Shown here: piece by piece, positions 49,926-62,349 of the stretch
Layout of the letters: the number at the start of each line of letters is the position of its first letter
Position numbering within the stretch: position 1 is the stretch's first letter
Assembly (NCBI RefSeq): GCF_024713975.1
Contig: NC_091097.1
Coordinates: 3,384,361 to 3,448,360, forward strand
DNA length: 64,000 nt
Reading direction: 5' to 3'
Origin: Paralichthys olivaceus
Lineage: Eukaryota; Chordata; Actinopteri; Pleuronectiformes; Paralichthyidae
Notes under the pieces: model-generated
Seen by the model: only the letters and a program-made list of their open reading frames with translations
What the model was told of the DNA's origin: nothing
Databases searched by the model: none
Made by a program: the position numbers and the translations under genes

Positions 49926-52900
49926 AAACAAGGAATTTATGCGATGAAAGGGCAAAGGTCACCAGCATAGCGCTGATGCTGATGCTCCATGGTGCTCCAC
50001 ATTTGATACTGATGGAACCAGTAGTTAGCTCAGTCATAGCAATGTCTGCGCTGCAGAGGTTTTCGGATGTACAGCCGAGCACCGTCACCTTGGTGGAGCT
50101 TATTGTAACTGCAGACATGAAAAAAGAAGAAATATAAGAATGAATTATAAGGGAATTTAATCAAAACAGGTCTGTCAACGTACCATGATGCAAGCTGATA
50201 TCAAGGCTACAGTCCTGTAACTATTAACATTGTTTTTTGTTCATAATTATTAATGATCTACTTTTTCAAATAAGTCTAACATGAACCTCCAGGTTATTGA
50301 TGCTTTACCAGACCAGTCAGTGCTGTCAGGTTAGAGCATGGTCAAATGTTCGCTAAGGTAGCATTGGCGAACAGCACTTCCTGTTCACTTTCGATGCAAG
50401 TCAAGGGGAGATTAAACATTTGTTTCATGTGGCGAGGCAAATTGCAGCGTGGCTTCGCATGAAGCTCGACTTAAGTGAACTTTGACCTGTAACATTCGCC
50501 TGCATTCACGTCACCGTGCCCTCACACTGTGACAGCTTAGATGAGCAAGAGAAAACCTCAAAAACATATATATGTGACATTTCTACTTCTTGTTGAGGCT
50601 TAAGGACAATAGTTTGTTAAGCCCTATGAGACAAGTTGTAATTTGTAATTTATTATTTTAAATGTTTATTTTACACTCAGTATTAATTCTTTTCAGTAAA
50701 AAGTATGTTGAATGACGATAACTTTGGCTCCCTTTTAATGCAGTGGTATTTAAATGTCATTATCAAGTGTAGTATATTAGGTAGTTATTATGGATTTCTC
50801 TATTTTCTGTGTGAAAAACAGACAGAAGAAGTTTCAGAACCTTGACAGAGAAAGTGGAAGTGAATGTCCTGTGTTTGTATAACTGAGTTTACTGCAGGAA
50901 CTCACTGTTGCTACTGAAGCAACTGTTTTCAGCTCCCAAACAGTTCAATGTTGCGTCGCAGGTCCCATCCAGGCTGTCAGCTGGGCTCGCACAACTTGGA
51001 CACTCCTTCCCATTCTTGGTAGAACTGGGAACTGGAAATATGTGAGAGGAGAAAAAAAAGTGGAGACACACATGTTTCAAGTGCACGTCTTTAGAACATG
51101 TAAGAACACCAGACCACAAGCTGAACCGACTTTACTGAATTGTCACTGTGGCTGCATTGGACCCCTCACTGGTGATAAAAAGCTCCTTGTCATCTCAGCA
51201 GTGTAACTGTATGTGACAACTTTCTCTGTCCAAAGCCAATTGAGTGTAACATTGACCGTCCACTTTGAGAACTGTTCTAATCAAATTCCAAATCATTTTC
51301 TTCATTGACAATTCAGGAACCAGGCTGACTAGCTACAAGATGAATCCTGACAATAAAACATTTTATTTGCAGCAAAGAAATATTGAAAAAAAAAAAGGTA
51401 AAAGACTGTGAACAGAATTATTTAATGAGTGAAGGAACTACACATCCTATAAACCATTGCTAATGATCCCTTCTTGAATTTGTTGCATTGTCGTTTGTAT
51501 CTTGCACACATACAGTTTTTCATTCAGTGTGTCGTAGCAAATGAGTTAAGTAACAATCCGATCATACCTGATTGTTGCCAATCCTAGCCAACATAATCAC
51601 AGTTGTGGTAAATGTTTCCATGGCAACAGTGAGTCCCACCAATCAGAGATCAGACATTTTTTGAGCTTATGAGACACATGATAGCTTTTTCTGCTCCTTC
51701 ACCCCTTGGTGCTAAGCTAGGCTAACCACATCCTGTCACCGGCTCCATAGGCATCACGACTGGTATCAGTCTTCTCTCAATCCCAGACAAATATAAAATA
51801 AGTGCATTTATGACACATTTAAACTTGCACTGGGCTTGGGAATGCAAGTGATTAAGGTTTTCCAAAATATAAAAAAAAAAAATTGCAGCTAATCTTACTG
51901 GCCAGCGTCTCGGAGTTGCAGTTGTCAGTCCCGCAGCAAATCTGAGTGCTGGCGTGCCGAAATAAACCGGCGTTCACTGACAATACAGCAATAGTGTTGA
52001 GCGGAGTGAAGCAGTCCTGCAGTGAGGAACAGCTTTTCTTCACCATCACAGTAGTAGATAAACCGGTCCAATTTGCTGGAGGGAAGGAATGAAAAATATG
52101 GGAATGATAAATAAACAAAATTTGAATTGTTAACTTATTGAGTCACTTTTGTAACAATAACCTACTTTATCTCATCACAAGAAGATTTAATTGTTGATTC
52201 TTCATGGCATCTAGTAGTAAGGGTGCAGATTGCAGCCAACTCATTATCCCTCCACTCACCTGTGGTGGCTCTCAGGTAACATAAAAACATGCAAGGCCCT
52301 CTCTTCTGCATGTATTTGTTCTAGGCTATTGAAAAACATGGTGGTACCACAAGGCAGACTATAGACCTCATGTAAAAGCATTGGATTCATAGTACTATAG
52401 ATTACTGGCACCCACCTGAAGTGACAGTTCGGCACACTGTCATCGAGGCAGGACACTGGACAGAGGTTGTGCCGGTACACATTTCGTTTGTACACTCATT
52501 GCAGTTCAGTGACTCAGCTGGAATGCAAACAAAACAGCATTCAATTCATTTATGTTTCATTTCAGGACAGAAGGAGAATAACAAGTTTCAGCTCCCACCA
52601 TCTCACACACAAAGCATGGTCGGGAGGTGAGATGTCACCAGGATGACACTGAGAACCCTTTTCTCCAGGACTGGAGGCTGCGTCCTGTTTAAGTTTCCCC
52701 TTAAAACACTTTTTTACCACTGTCATAAATACTGCAGAGTGCCACAGTAAAATAAATATTTCAAATGATGGGACTGCATTAAAGTCGGATTTAACAAATT
52801 CATATTTATACATATGCTATTATTTAGTTTCTCTGCCTGTTGTTTTGCAGAGTGTATGAACATGACATGTTTACCATGTTATTGCACATATCTTTGTATT

Positions 52901-53543
52901 GCATGTATTCATCTACATCTCAATTGACCCTTCTAGTAAAATAATTTTCAAACATGAAAATTAGAACCAGGGAAACACAACAACCACAGCACACCACATT
53001 TGTAAAAGGCCTGCATCAAACAATTTCAACTATTCATCAAAAATTAAAACTGGTCCTGAAAACTCATATGTTGGTAAACCTGATTTAAATTGTCATGACC
53101 AGACATTTGCAGTAGGGCTGCAAATAATAATTATCACTTACATAAAAAAACACCCCAAAAAACCCTCAACTGTATTCAAATTACATTAAATAGAAATAAA
53201 CATCAACATTTCTATTAATTTATGATCAAAGATACTGATTGTGTGGTTCTGTAAATCATAATCAGTAGTGTTACTGTAGCAAAGAAGTACTGTGTAAGTC
53301 ATATTTTCACAGATGTGTAACATAATATCTGTCCTTTTGGTGTAGACGGTAGTAAATTTATTGGTTTGTTCGTGTGATGCAGGTTAAAAAAAGATGCACG
53401 ATAAAGAACTATAAAGAAAATGTATCTATCACACTTCAAAACTACTACAGACAACATCATAAGACAAATCAGATGCCCTGAGATAATCACTTGCCTGGGT
53501 AGAGCAGAGCCCAGGTCACACAGACAGTCAGCAGCAGCTTCAT
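49924..53543 (-). CDS. two-domain Ly6/uPAR (LU) protein, probably GPI-anchored
   Basis: Small secreted or surface protein of the Ly6/uPAR family; partner unknown. Exons in 5' to 3' order: 53543-53495, 52517-52416, 52075-51899, 51031-50906, 50108-49924, in frame for 212 codons. Residues 1-16 are a signal peptide (MKLLLTVCVTWALLYP). First LU domain, about 17-108, starts LNCNECTNEMC and ends CCGTDNCN, the family's hallmark. Second LU domain starts KECPSCASP and has CDATLNCLGAENSC, but ends IKCGAPW without the final CCxxxxCN. The tail ISISAMLVTFALSSHKFLV is hydrophobic, as in GPI signals. Intron 1 appears to use a GC donor (CAG/GCAAGT). Resembles fish uPAR-like or phospholipase-A2-inhibitor-like genes; no specific orthologue is claimed. 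Confidence 0.8.
50374..51490. repeat. segment C, source of an inverted duplicate
   Basis: This 1,117-bp block, including Ly6-type exon 4 and its flanking introns, is repeated in reverse orientation at 55,399-56,510 with only a few percent difference. Confidence 0.93.
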
Positions 53544-53700
53544 GTTCGGTGGAGGTTGGCAGGTGAAGACGAAAACACCAAAGCAAATATATATACTTTC
53601 AGGAGGAAGTGAAATGAGCAGAAATGTTGAAATCTTGAATGTAACCAGTTGAACTACTGTTTATCTGATTTCACACTCAAACTTTCATAGTTGTGTTATC

Positions 53701-53740
53701 TCTCACGGAACTCCAGCTAATCTCACGGAACTCCAGCTAC
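53701..53740 (+). repeat. 20-bp tandem duplication
   Basis: TCTCACGGAACTCCAGCTAA is followed by the same 20 bp with one change at the last base. Lies 5' of the Ly6-type gene. Confidence 0.9.
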
Positions 53741-54441
53741 TGAATACCGGAGCTGCTAGATGTTCGGTTGCTGTATGTAAAAAGGTAAATAGACAGACAT
53801 GGCGATTCCGGATATATTCATTTCTTAAATGTGTCTTGATTTTCTTACTGAAGCACTGTGGAGGTTTTTGAGAATAAATGAAAAATAGAGATATATTAAA
53901 CAGATAAAACCCGCACATACCCATCATGCATTAGACTGTGTGTTCCCGTGTGATAGAATCATTATCTCACAATCAATCTTAGTTTCAGTTTGAAGTTCTA
54001 AATACACCATCTTTTTTCTTTCCCAGTTGCCTCGGTGCAAACAGTGACCTGACATCTTCAACGTGTCACTGTTCATCAATAACAGGCACATGGAAAAAGC
54101 AAATGGCCCTGTATAGAACTGCTTTGGTGCAAACCAAATTTTCATATCAACTTGACAGAATGAGCACGCACAAACACACATTAAAAGTTGGTCTGAACTG
54201 CTCAGCAGACAGTGATATTAGGGAAACCAAGGTAGCCAACATGTTTCTCCAAGCCACCCGGTCTTGCTGATGTTCTGAGGCCAACTGATATATGTTATCA
54301 CTTGAGCTGGTTCTGGCTCAGAGTTCTCCTCCAATCGGAACTTGCACTGGACAAACACAACAGGCACCAGAATCAGATGCCTGAATTACTGTAACTGGAT
54401 CCTTCAATAGAGAGAGAGCAGTAGCTTTACTCCAGGCTCCA

Positions 54442-55397
54442 CACCTGGTCCTGAGGAATGAGTCCAGCCGTCCTATAGAAGTCATATACCGTATAACATG
54501 TGATGCTGACATATTAAAGTGTTCTTCTCTGTTCTTCATAGTGCTCTTCACTCTCACACTGGAGAGGTCAGACTGCATTTCGTTGCTTTTACTTGTGACG
54601 TGCAATGACAATAAAGTTGAATTCTAACCTAATCTAATCGAATGAAAAGAGACAGATTTGAATCTGCAGAAACTTAAAATCAGATAAGTACACTCAGACA
54701 AATAAAAGAATAACATTCATGCACACCATGTGTGGAAACAGCACAGACATACAGACTGTATCCTGCTGGCAATAATGATCGTCACTGATTGAAAACGATA
54801 AAAGATGTGATGCAGCTTCTGCTGCAGCCACCTCAGTGTTCAAATGTGCCACAAACAATTCAATTCACTTGTATTTGTATAGCTCCAAATCATAATGAAC
54901 ATTATCCCAAGGCACTTTACGTAGAAGGTCAAGACCTTAAAAAGGATAGAGAAACCCTTCCCATGATGAGCAGCACTTTGGACCGTGGAGAGAAAAATCT
55001 GCCTCATTAACTGTAATGGGGATGAGAGGAGAGGTGGGTGAAGGAGAGGGGAGAGAAGAGAGAGAAGGTGAGGGGAGGGAGAAACGTTAGTGACGTGTTA
55101 AAATAAATAAATAAATGTGCAGGTAGAATGACGGGAAGAAGGGGAGAAGTGCTCAGTGCATGATGGGAGTTCCCCCAGCAGTCTAGACTTATAGCAGCAT
55201 AACTAACTATAGGCTTTGTCAAAAAGAAACATTTTAACCGAACCAAGACTGGGAGCTGTTTCTACTCTTACTTACTCTAATCTAGGAACCACAAGAGAGC
55301 CTGTGTTTTGGGAAACATACCACACTAACCTTGGAGAGTTGATGAATATGTTCAATGCCTTAAACAACAAAAGGATAGTTGGCTGTTGAGGCTTTTT
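54442..55397. repeat. segment A, first direct copy
   Basis: Shares start CACCTGGTCCTGAGGAATGA and end GTTGGCTGTTGAGGCTTTTT with segment A' at 56,511-57,229. Contains an L2-like tail at 54,574-54,645 (TGACAATAAAGTTGAATTC) and a full dispersed repeat at 54,856, parts of which are absent from A'. Confidence 0.9.
54856..55300 (+). mobile_element. fish dispersed repeat, near full-length copy
   Basis: Begins CAATTCAATTCACTTGTATT, passes through CAAGGCACTTTACGTAGAAG, a GA-rich middle and AGCAGCATAACTAACTATAG, and ends in a GGGAGCTGTTTCTACTC segment. It ties together the fragments at 34,039 and 39,058. Non-coding. Confidence 0.6.
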
Positions 55398-55398
55398 G

Positions 55399-56510
55399 CA
55401 ATGCAACAAATTCAAGAAGGGATCATTAGCAATGGTTTATGGGATGTGTAGTTCCTTCACTCGTTAAATAATTATATTCACAGTCTTGTATCTTTTACTT
55501 TTTTTTGGAATTTGATTAGAACAGTTCTCAAAGTGACACTCAATTGGCTTTGGACAGAGAAAGTTGTCACATACAGTTACACTGCTGAGATGACAAGGAG
55601 CTTTTTATCACCAGTGAGGGGTCCAATGCAGCCACAGTGACAATTCAGTAAAGTCGGTTCAGCTTGTGGTCTGGTGTTCTTACATGTTCTAAAGACGTGC
55701 CCTTGAAACATGTGTGTCTCCACTTTTTTTTCTCCTCTCACATATTTCCAGTTCCCAGTTCTACCAAGAATGGGAAGGAGTGTCCAAGTTGTGCGAGCCC
55801 AGCTGACAGCCTGGCTGGGACCTGCGACGCAACATTGAACTGTTTGGGAGCTGAAAACAGTTGCTTCAGTAGCAACAGTGAGTTCCTGCAGTAAACTCAG
55901 TTATACAAACACAGGACATTCACTTCCACTTTATCTGTCAAGGTTCTGAAACTTCTTCTGTCTGTTTTTCACACAGAAAATAGAGAAATCCATAATAACT
56001 ACCTAATATACTACACTTGATAATGACATTTAAATACCACTGCATTAAAAGGGAGCCAAAGTTATCGTCATTCAACATACTTTTTACTGAAAAGAATTAA
56101 TACTGAGTGTAAAATAAACATTTAAAATAATAATTCACAAATTACAACTTGTCTCATAGGGCTTAACAAACTATTGTCCTTAAGCCTCAACAAGAAGTAG
56201 GAAAAACTACCAAAAAAAAACACATATGGGAGAATGTGAGTTTCAAAACCAAAAATAAGACAACAAAAGGAGTGACAGAAAAGTAACTTTAATAAAAGTA
56301 GAAATGTCACATATATACGTTTTTGAGGTTTTCTCTTGCTCATCTAAGCTGTCACAGTGTGAGGGCACGGTGACATGAATGCAGGCGAATGTTACAGGTC
56401 AAAGTTCACTTAAGTCGAGCTTCATGCGAAGCCACGCTGCAATTTGCCTCGCCACATGAAACAAATGTTTAATCTCCCATTGGCTTGCATCGAAAGCGAA
56501 CAGGAAGTGC
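55399..56510. repeat. segment C', inverted copy of 50,374-51,490
   Basis: Reverse complement of segment C, placed exactly between the two direct A copies. The junctions are GCTTTTTG/CAATGC on the left and GGAAGTGC/ACCTGG on the right, with at most 1-2 bp of overlap or insertion. Confidence 0.93.
55752..55877 (+). pseudogene. orphan duplicate of Ly6-type exon 4
   Basis: This 126-bp copy of the exon at 51,031-50,906 lies on the opposite strand. Both splice sites (TTCCAG and AACA/GTGAGT) and the open frame are kept. The peptide differs at one visible place: SLAGT in place of SLDGT. No signal-peptide, first-domain or last exon accompanies it, so it is a stranded exon unless it is spliced into an unknown transcript. 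Confidence 0.8.
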
Positions 56511-57229
56511 ACCTGGTCCTGAGGAATGAGTCCAGCCGTCCTGTGGAAGTCATATATAACATGTGATGCTGACTCATTAAAGTGTTCTTCGCTGTTCTTC
56601 ATAGTGCTCTTCACTCTCTAATATTTGAATAAACACTGGAGCGGTCAGAGGAAAAGAGACAGATTTGAATCTGCAGAAACTTAAAATCAGATAAGTACAC
56701 TCAGGCAAATAAAAGAATAACATTCATGCACACCATGTGTCGAAACAGCACAGACATACAGACTGTACCCTGCCGGCGTGGAGAGAAAAATCTGCCTCAT
56801 TAACTGGAATGGGGATGAGAGGAGAGGTGGGTGAAGGAGAGGGGAGAGAAGAGAAGAGAGAGAAGGTGGTGGTGGGACTATGGGAGGGAAAAAAGTTAGT
56901 GACGTGTTAAAATAAATAAATAAATGTGCAGGCAGAGTGACGGGAAGAAGGGGAGACGTGCTCAGTGCATGATGGGAGTTCCCCCAGCAGTCTAGACTTA
57001 TAGCAGCATAACTAACGATAGGCTTTGTCAAAAAGGAACGTATTAACCTTAAATGCAGAGACGGTGTCTGCCTCCAGAACCAAGACTGGGAGCTGGTTCT
57101 ACTCTTACACAATCCAGGAACCACAAGAGAGCCTGTGTTTTGGGAAACATACCACACTAACCTTGGGGAGTTGATGAATATGTTCAATGCTGTAAACAGT
57201 AAAAGGATAGTTGGCTGTTGAGGCTTTTT
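56511..57229. repeat. segment A', second direct copy
   Basis: Parallel to 54,442-55,397 but lacking about 205 bp of the dispersed repeat (the gap falls at CCTGCCGGCGTGGAGAG near 56,774) and the L2-like tail. The open frame on its minus strand is not a gene. Confidence 0.9.
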
Positions 57230-58619
57230 AGTCATTACCCTGCTTAGCCTGATCAAGATATACATTATGTTGCTTTTCTCATGTCTGTGTGTGTGGTAGC
57301 TTATAATTCCTGCATGTCAATGGTATCACATGTGTTTGTCTCTTTTTTTAAAGTTTCTGGTTATGTTTACAGTCATGACCCAGAATAATAACTGTGTAAA
57401 TCCCTTTGTATGTAAGTGTATTTTGTTGTTCTCCCTCCCTGACTCAGGGTAGTGCTGTTTTACCTGTCGTCTGCTCTGTTCCAGCCGGCGGCTTAAGTTA
57501 AATCGTGGTTGTGGATTAGACTGGACACTGATGGCGCCAATGCCAGTCCTCTCTCTCTCTCTCTCCTCCCATCCAGAGGTTTTGGTTTGAGTTTTGATAT
57601 TAACTATTAGAATTATTAAGATGAATTAACTTTTTATTGTCAGTGTGGATTTCCTCAACTTCTTTCCTGAATATAAGCCGATTCATGACGTTAGTTTCTA
57701 AAATGATAATGTGGATGAAAGATCTCGAGTTTAATAATACCTGAAGATACAATGCAAATGCTGCTGGAGTCAAAATCAACAACTGTTGCTGATCTATAAC
57801 AATCTAATAAAACTGAGTTGGTGACCTTCAGTATGTTGAGACGTTACTGTGTATAACACAACACTGCCATCTATTGGAGAAACAGACTCACATTTCTTCT
57901 GTGTAATATACCCAGGGAAAATTTCTTTTCATCTTGTAAACACAAGATATTAACTTGTTCACATAAAATGATCACCTTGTTGGAGCAAGTTAAGGCATGT
58001 GCAGCAGATGACTTCTGCTGATTACAATCACGTGTCTCATTATATGACATTTCAAGGTGAAAAAAACGTCTCTGCGTAACAGTGGCTGTCTGCATCTGAA
58101 GTTATTACAGGTGCATGGGAATTTTTACTGAATCATCTTTTGCGCTCATTTATTTTGTGTAAACTAGTTGTGTGCTAAAGTTATCATCTCATAGTAGTAG
58201 GTTTAATCTATGTCATTGCATCTTATCCACTACCAACCAAGTTTTTTGCATTGCTGCATCTCTAACAGTTGACTTTTCATGATCTCAGAAAGAGCCCCAA
58301 AGGAGCAGTCACACCTGCTGCTGTCTACCCATGCAGAGAAGTGATCTAAAGAGGATAGTACATTGACAGACATTAGATATAATAGATTGAAAGCCAATGT
58401 TTCCTGAAGACTTTCAGGTTGAGAGGTTGAGATCAATGAAGTGAGAGAACACACTTAAAGTACATTCAGACACAGGCATTAATTATGTTTTGCTCTGTAT
58501 TTCACTACATTGAATCTAAATCTCAAATGTGTTACTTATTTTCAGAAGTATCAAGTAAACCATGTAATCAATCATTTGACAGACTGCCAATTTGAATGGA
58601 GAACATTTTGTAACACAAG

Positions 58620-58797
58620 TGCCATCCATCCTTCATCTACCGCGCCTGTCCCGGGTCACAGGGCTCAGAGACATATATTATAGTCTCTATTTAACCTAAA
58701 TCTAATCAGCATGTGTTTTTGTGCTGTGGTATTGAGACTAAAAACCCTTTTGATGTGAGGCAACAGTGCTAACCACTGCATCACCATGCTGCCCACT
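58620..58797. mobile_element. composite repeat remnant
   Basis: CCATCCATCCTTCATCTACC at the left and, on the minus strand, GGGCAGCATGGTGATGCAGT then GGTTAGCACTGTTGCCTCA at the right are motifs found all over fish genomes. Too short and diverged to classify. Confidence 0.45.
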
Positions 58798-61700
58798 AAG
58801 AAATAATCTAAAGTTGAATGTCTGCACTTCAAGTTAATAACATGACTTCATATCCAATGAGCTGAAGGACGGAGCCAAAATAAGCTAAACTTGTGCCAGT
58901 GTGTAAATTCCAAATCAAACTTACAACTGGAGGAGCCAAATGTACCAACACTTATTTATAGTTCATGTTGTATGTAGGCACATCAGAATAATAAGTACCT
59001 CTGCCAAGGAACTTGTGGTTTCATCCAAATTACACAAAAACTACTGAATCAGATCAAGGATTTTGTTTTTCACTTTATTCAACATGGTGAGATATAGGGT
59101 GTTAGCATTAAGTATGTAAACTCAGAGTGCCCAATTAAAAAGAACTGTAGTTAATGTTGCATGCATAAAACATCAGGTGCCAACTTCTGCCTTCCAACTT
59201 CTATATAAGTGCATTTAGCTGAGGGCAGTAAACACATTACTATAACACATTCGTTTTCAAAGCCACAGTTTGTAAATAACACATGAAGCTCTGCTGTCTG
59301 TCTCCGCTGCAGCTGTCACCTGAGACTGACCTCGCCGCCTGAGAAGAAGATCAACTATCTGGGCCCGGAAACTGTCCTGCTGTGACTCCTGCTTTTCCTG
59401 GAGGTGAGTATCTGCTGTCTGTGCCTGGAAACACTCCTGCTGTGACTGATGGCCTGTTTTTGCACTCTGCCATCAGTGTTTACTCCATGTGTCACAGCTG
59501 AGTGTAAAATATCTTCAGGGTCAAATCAACGTTAAATTAATATCAGATGATGTGGATTACCATTAAATCTTCCTGAAAACAGCTTGACTCTATCTTTATT
59601 ATTATTATGATTATTTTTAATTGGGATAGAAACGATACAGTAAAGTTATGTTATATTTTATAAAGATGTCACAAGAAGAAGAGAATTTCATTGAGGTGTT
59701 TTTAAGGTGATTCGGAAACCTTCACCTCTCTGTAAAATGATACCTTCATACCTGAAGCTACTGTAGATGTTATTAATCTGCCTGTTTGGGACTCTGCACT
59801 CGTTCCAGCGTCAGACAGCCAACCTTTCCCTGTCCCTTCAGCATCCCCATATATAGCCTGTTTACAGTGTGGAAGCTTAAGAAGGTCACAAGGGGGAGGA
59901 ATGCATTACAGTTTGGATCACTGCCAGGGACTCCACACACACGCACACACACCCACACACACACACGCACTTTGCACTAGGTGTTGGTCAAGTTCCACGA
60001 AGCGACTCATACACAACTGTGGACCTGTTCAAATATGTCCAACTCACACAGTGATTTGTGTCCACACATGTTATAATAACTGTGATGATAATAGTTGCAG
60101 CTTATTATGGGGTGACACACGTCATGCTATTTTTAAAACACACTTTAAAATTTGGGGGAAATGAGGATTAGTTAATTCAGGGTCACAGAATAATGTGGCA
60201 GTGCGTCCTTGCTATCACCTTATTAATGATTACTTAGACAAACTAATGAGACTGTGATAAATGTGATTTAATAATCTCATCAGTTTTATTTTCAATGGAC
60301 TGGACAATTAGTCTCATTTAAGTCTAAGAATAAGAAGCATTTTTCTTATTTTAGTGCAGATTAAGAATGAACATTTTCCTCAAACTTGAGCAAACCGCTT
60401 TTGAGTAAGATTTCATCAAACTGGTTTTAACAATTAAGTCCGTAAAGATGAAATAACACAAACAAATCTGATACAATCTACTTCCTACAATAACATTAAA
60501 ATGTAACCAGAAACCCTCACAATCAAAAGGAAGCCTGTGCAGCAGCTCCCCCCTGTATAATGTTCAGATTTGTCAGATCTGTGACGGACAGATGATGATT
60601 TTATTCTGTTGTTTCCTCTTGTTAGTTGGACAATGTGTCGTACAATCACTCTCTGCTGCCTCACGATAGCAACGCTCCAACAATGTTCTTGACCACAACT
60701 CATATGATGTTCATACTCAGATCAACAAGCCGATGGGCATTCAAATGAGCGCAAGTTCATCCATCAACATTTGCATTGGATGGGAAAATGGCATCTACGT
60801 TGGTATAGCAAAGACACTGTCGGACTATTGCATGTAGGACACACAATTTCTTATTTCAGCATCTTTGGTCAGGACTCTGAAGCCCTGATGGCTCTGTGTG
60901 AAATATGTGGGATAGAAAAGTGCAGTATATAGAAGAGCTGAATGTGTGTGTGTGAATGGATGAATGCAACTCAAGTGATTTCAGTGGTCTTTAAGACTAG
61001 AAAAGTGTTTTGTATTTATTTGGTTATGATGATTACCAGTTACACTGGCATATATTGGTATTTCTCCCCAATATGAAATATTTTCTAGGGTTGTAAAATA
61101 AATAGTTAGTTTTTATTATTTAACATTAAACTGCTGAATCAGTATCTTTCTGTATCAGCTTATAAACAATTACAAACAACAACTTCACTTGATAATAATC
61201 ATGAAGGTAGATTTAAGTATGGCTGCTGAACACGTGTCAAACCCAGTTTGCATGATGCCCAACAATCAGCCCAGGAACACTGATCTGTGTGAACAGACGT
61301 CGCCAGCATAGGGCCACAATCAGTAAGAATGATAGACTTAAGACTTTACCTGAACTGGTCAATATGTCACCATGTTGACAGTTACAACTGACCCAACATT
61401 CTACCAGTTACCATCATGTCTGCCTTTGACCTACCCTGTGTAAAGCCAGAGCCAGGAAACATTTGATCAGTTATACAAAACCAAATACATACAAAAAAAA
61501 CCAGGAAGGGCCCCTCCCTTTACCAATGCAGTATTATACATCTAATTAATGTAACAGTGTTCAGTATAACACTTAACTCTAATTGCAATGCTTTTTATTT
61601 TATTTTTGGGGGGAGTACAGATTAATGTTTTACAGAACAAGAACCAAATTATTATCAGGTACAAAGTGTGATTGGGTGCGATTCCACTTTCATTCCATGT

Positions 61701-61987
61701 CATTTTTGAAGTCCTGTGTTAAAGTTGGTTTATTCTTGACAAAGCACAGCTGTTAAAAGAAATGTCTTTCTTAGAGCCGTATTCATTTTTCAAATTGTTC
61801 AGTAAAATCCGTAAATAAGAGAGTGGAAAAATGCTTTTATTTAAATGACAGAAATCAGTGCACAGAAAAGTGTGCAGAAACATGCTGACTTAATAATAAT
61901 GTATAAGCCTTGATAGATTTAACAGAACAACACTGTGTGTAGTTTTCAAAAATGAATTAAACATACTGAGCATATAAAAAGCTTTAA

Positions 61988-62349
61988 AGGTCCAGTATGT
62001 ACGATTTAGGTGAAAGGGATCTATTGGCAGAAATTTAATGTAGAATAATCCTCATGATGTTTTCACTAGTTCATATTTATTTTTTATTTTTTTAACTGTC
62101 ACATGACCCTAGAACAGGCCCTTTATATTTTAATACTTACATTTACATCGAGGGGACCCTCTCTACGGGGTCCTCGTGTTTTTTACATTAGTCCAGACTG
62201 AACAAACTAAACACCTTTTGAGTTTTTATGACAACTGAAGCTACCACAGGTTCTTTTTCATGTTTGGAAGGAGAGGGTGAGGTGAGGGGTGTTCAGCTGC
62301 AACATGAAACTTCACCACTAGATATCACACAATTCTACAAACTGTACCT
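61988..62349. mobile_element. TTAA-flanked MITE, copy 2
   Basis: Inverted ends AGGTCCAGTATGTACGATT and AGGTACAGTTTGTAGAATT (right end reverse-complemented) between TTAA at 61,984-61,987 and 62,350-62,353. Same family as 18,140-18,411 but longer (362 bp), with an extra middle carrying GGGGACCCTCTCTACGGGG. Confidence 0.7.

Noticed and set aside
56687-57265. 192-codon minus-strand frame
   Set aside because: Lies wholly in duplicated repeat segment A', and the equivalent frame in segment A is broken.
59283-59403. Possible leader exon MKLCCLSPL... with donor GTGAGT
   Set aside because: The frame stops after 19 codons and no downstream exon could be matched. Mentioned only as a segment of the intergenic region.
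60600-60838. Stretch that reads as NVLDHNSYDVHTQINKPMGI and on to a stop
   Set aside because: Looks mildly protein-like, but an in-frame stop precedes it, no splice sites or homologue are recognisable, and two other frames are open nearby. I cannot support a gene.
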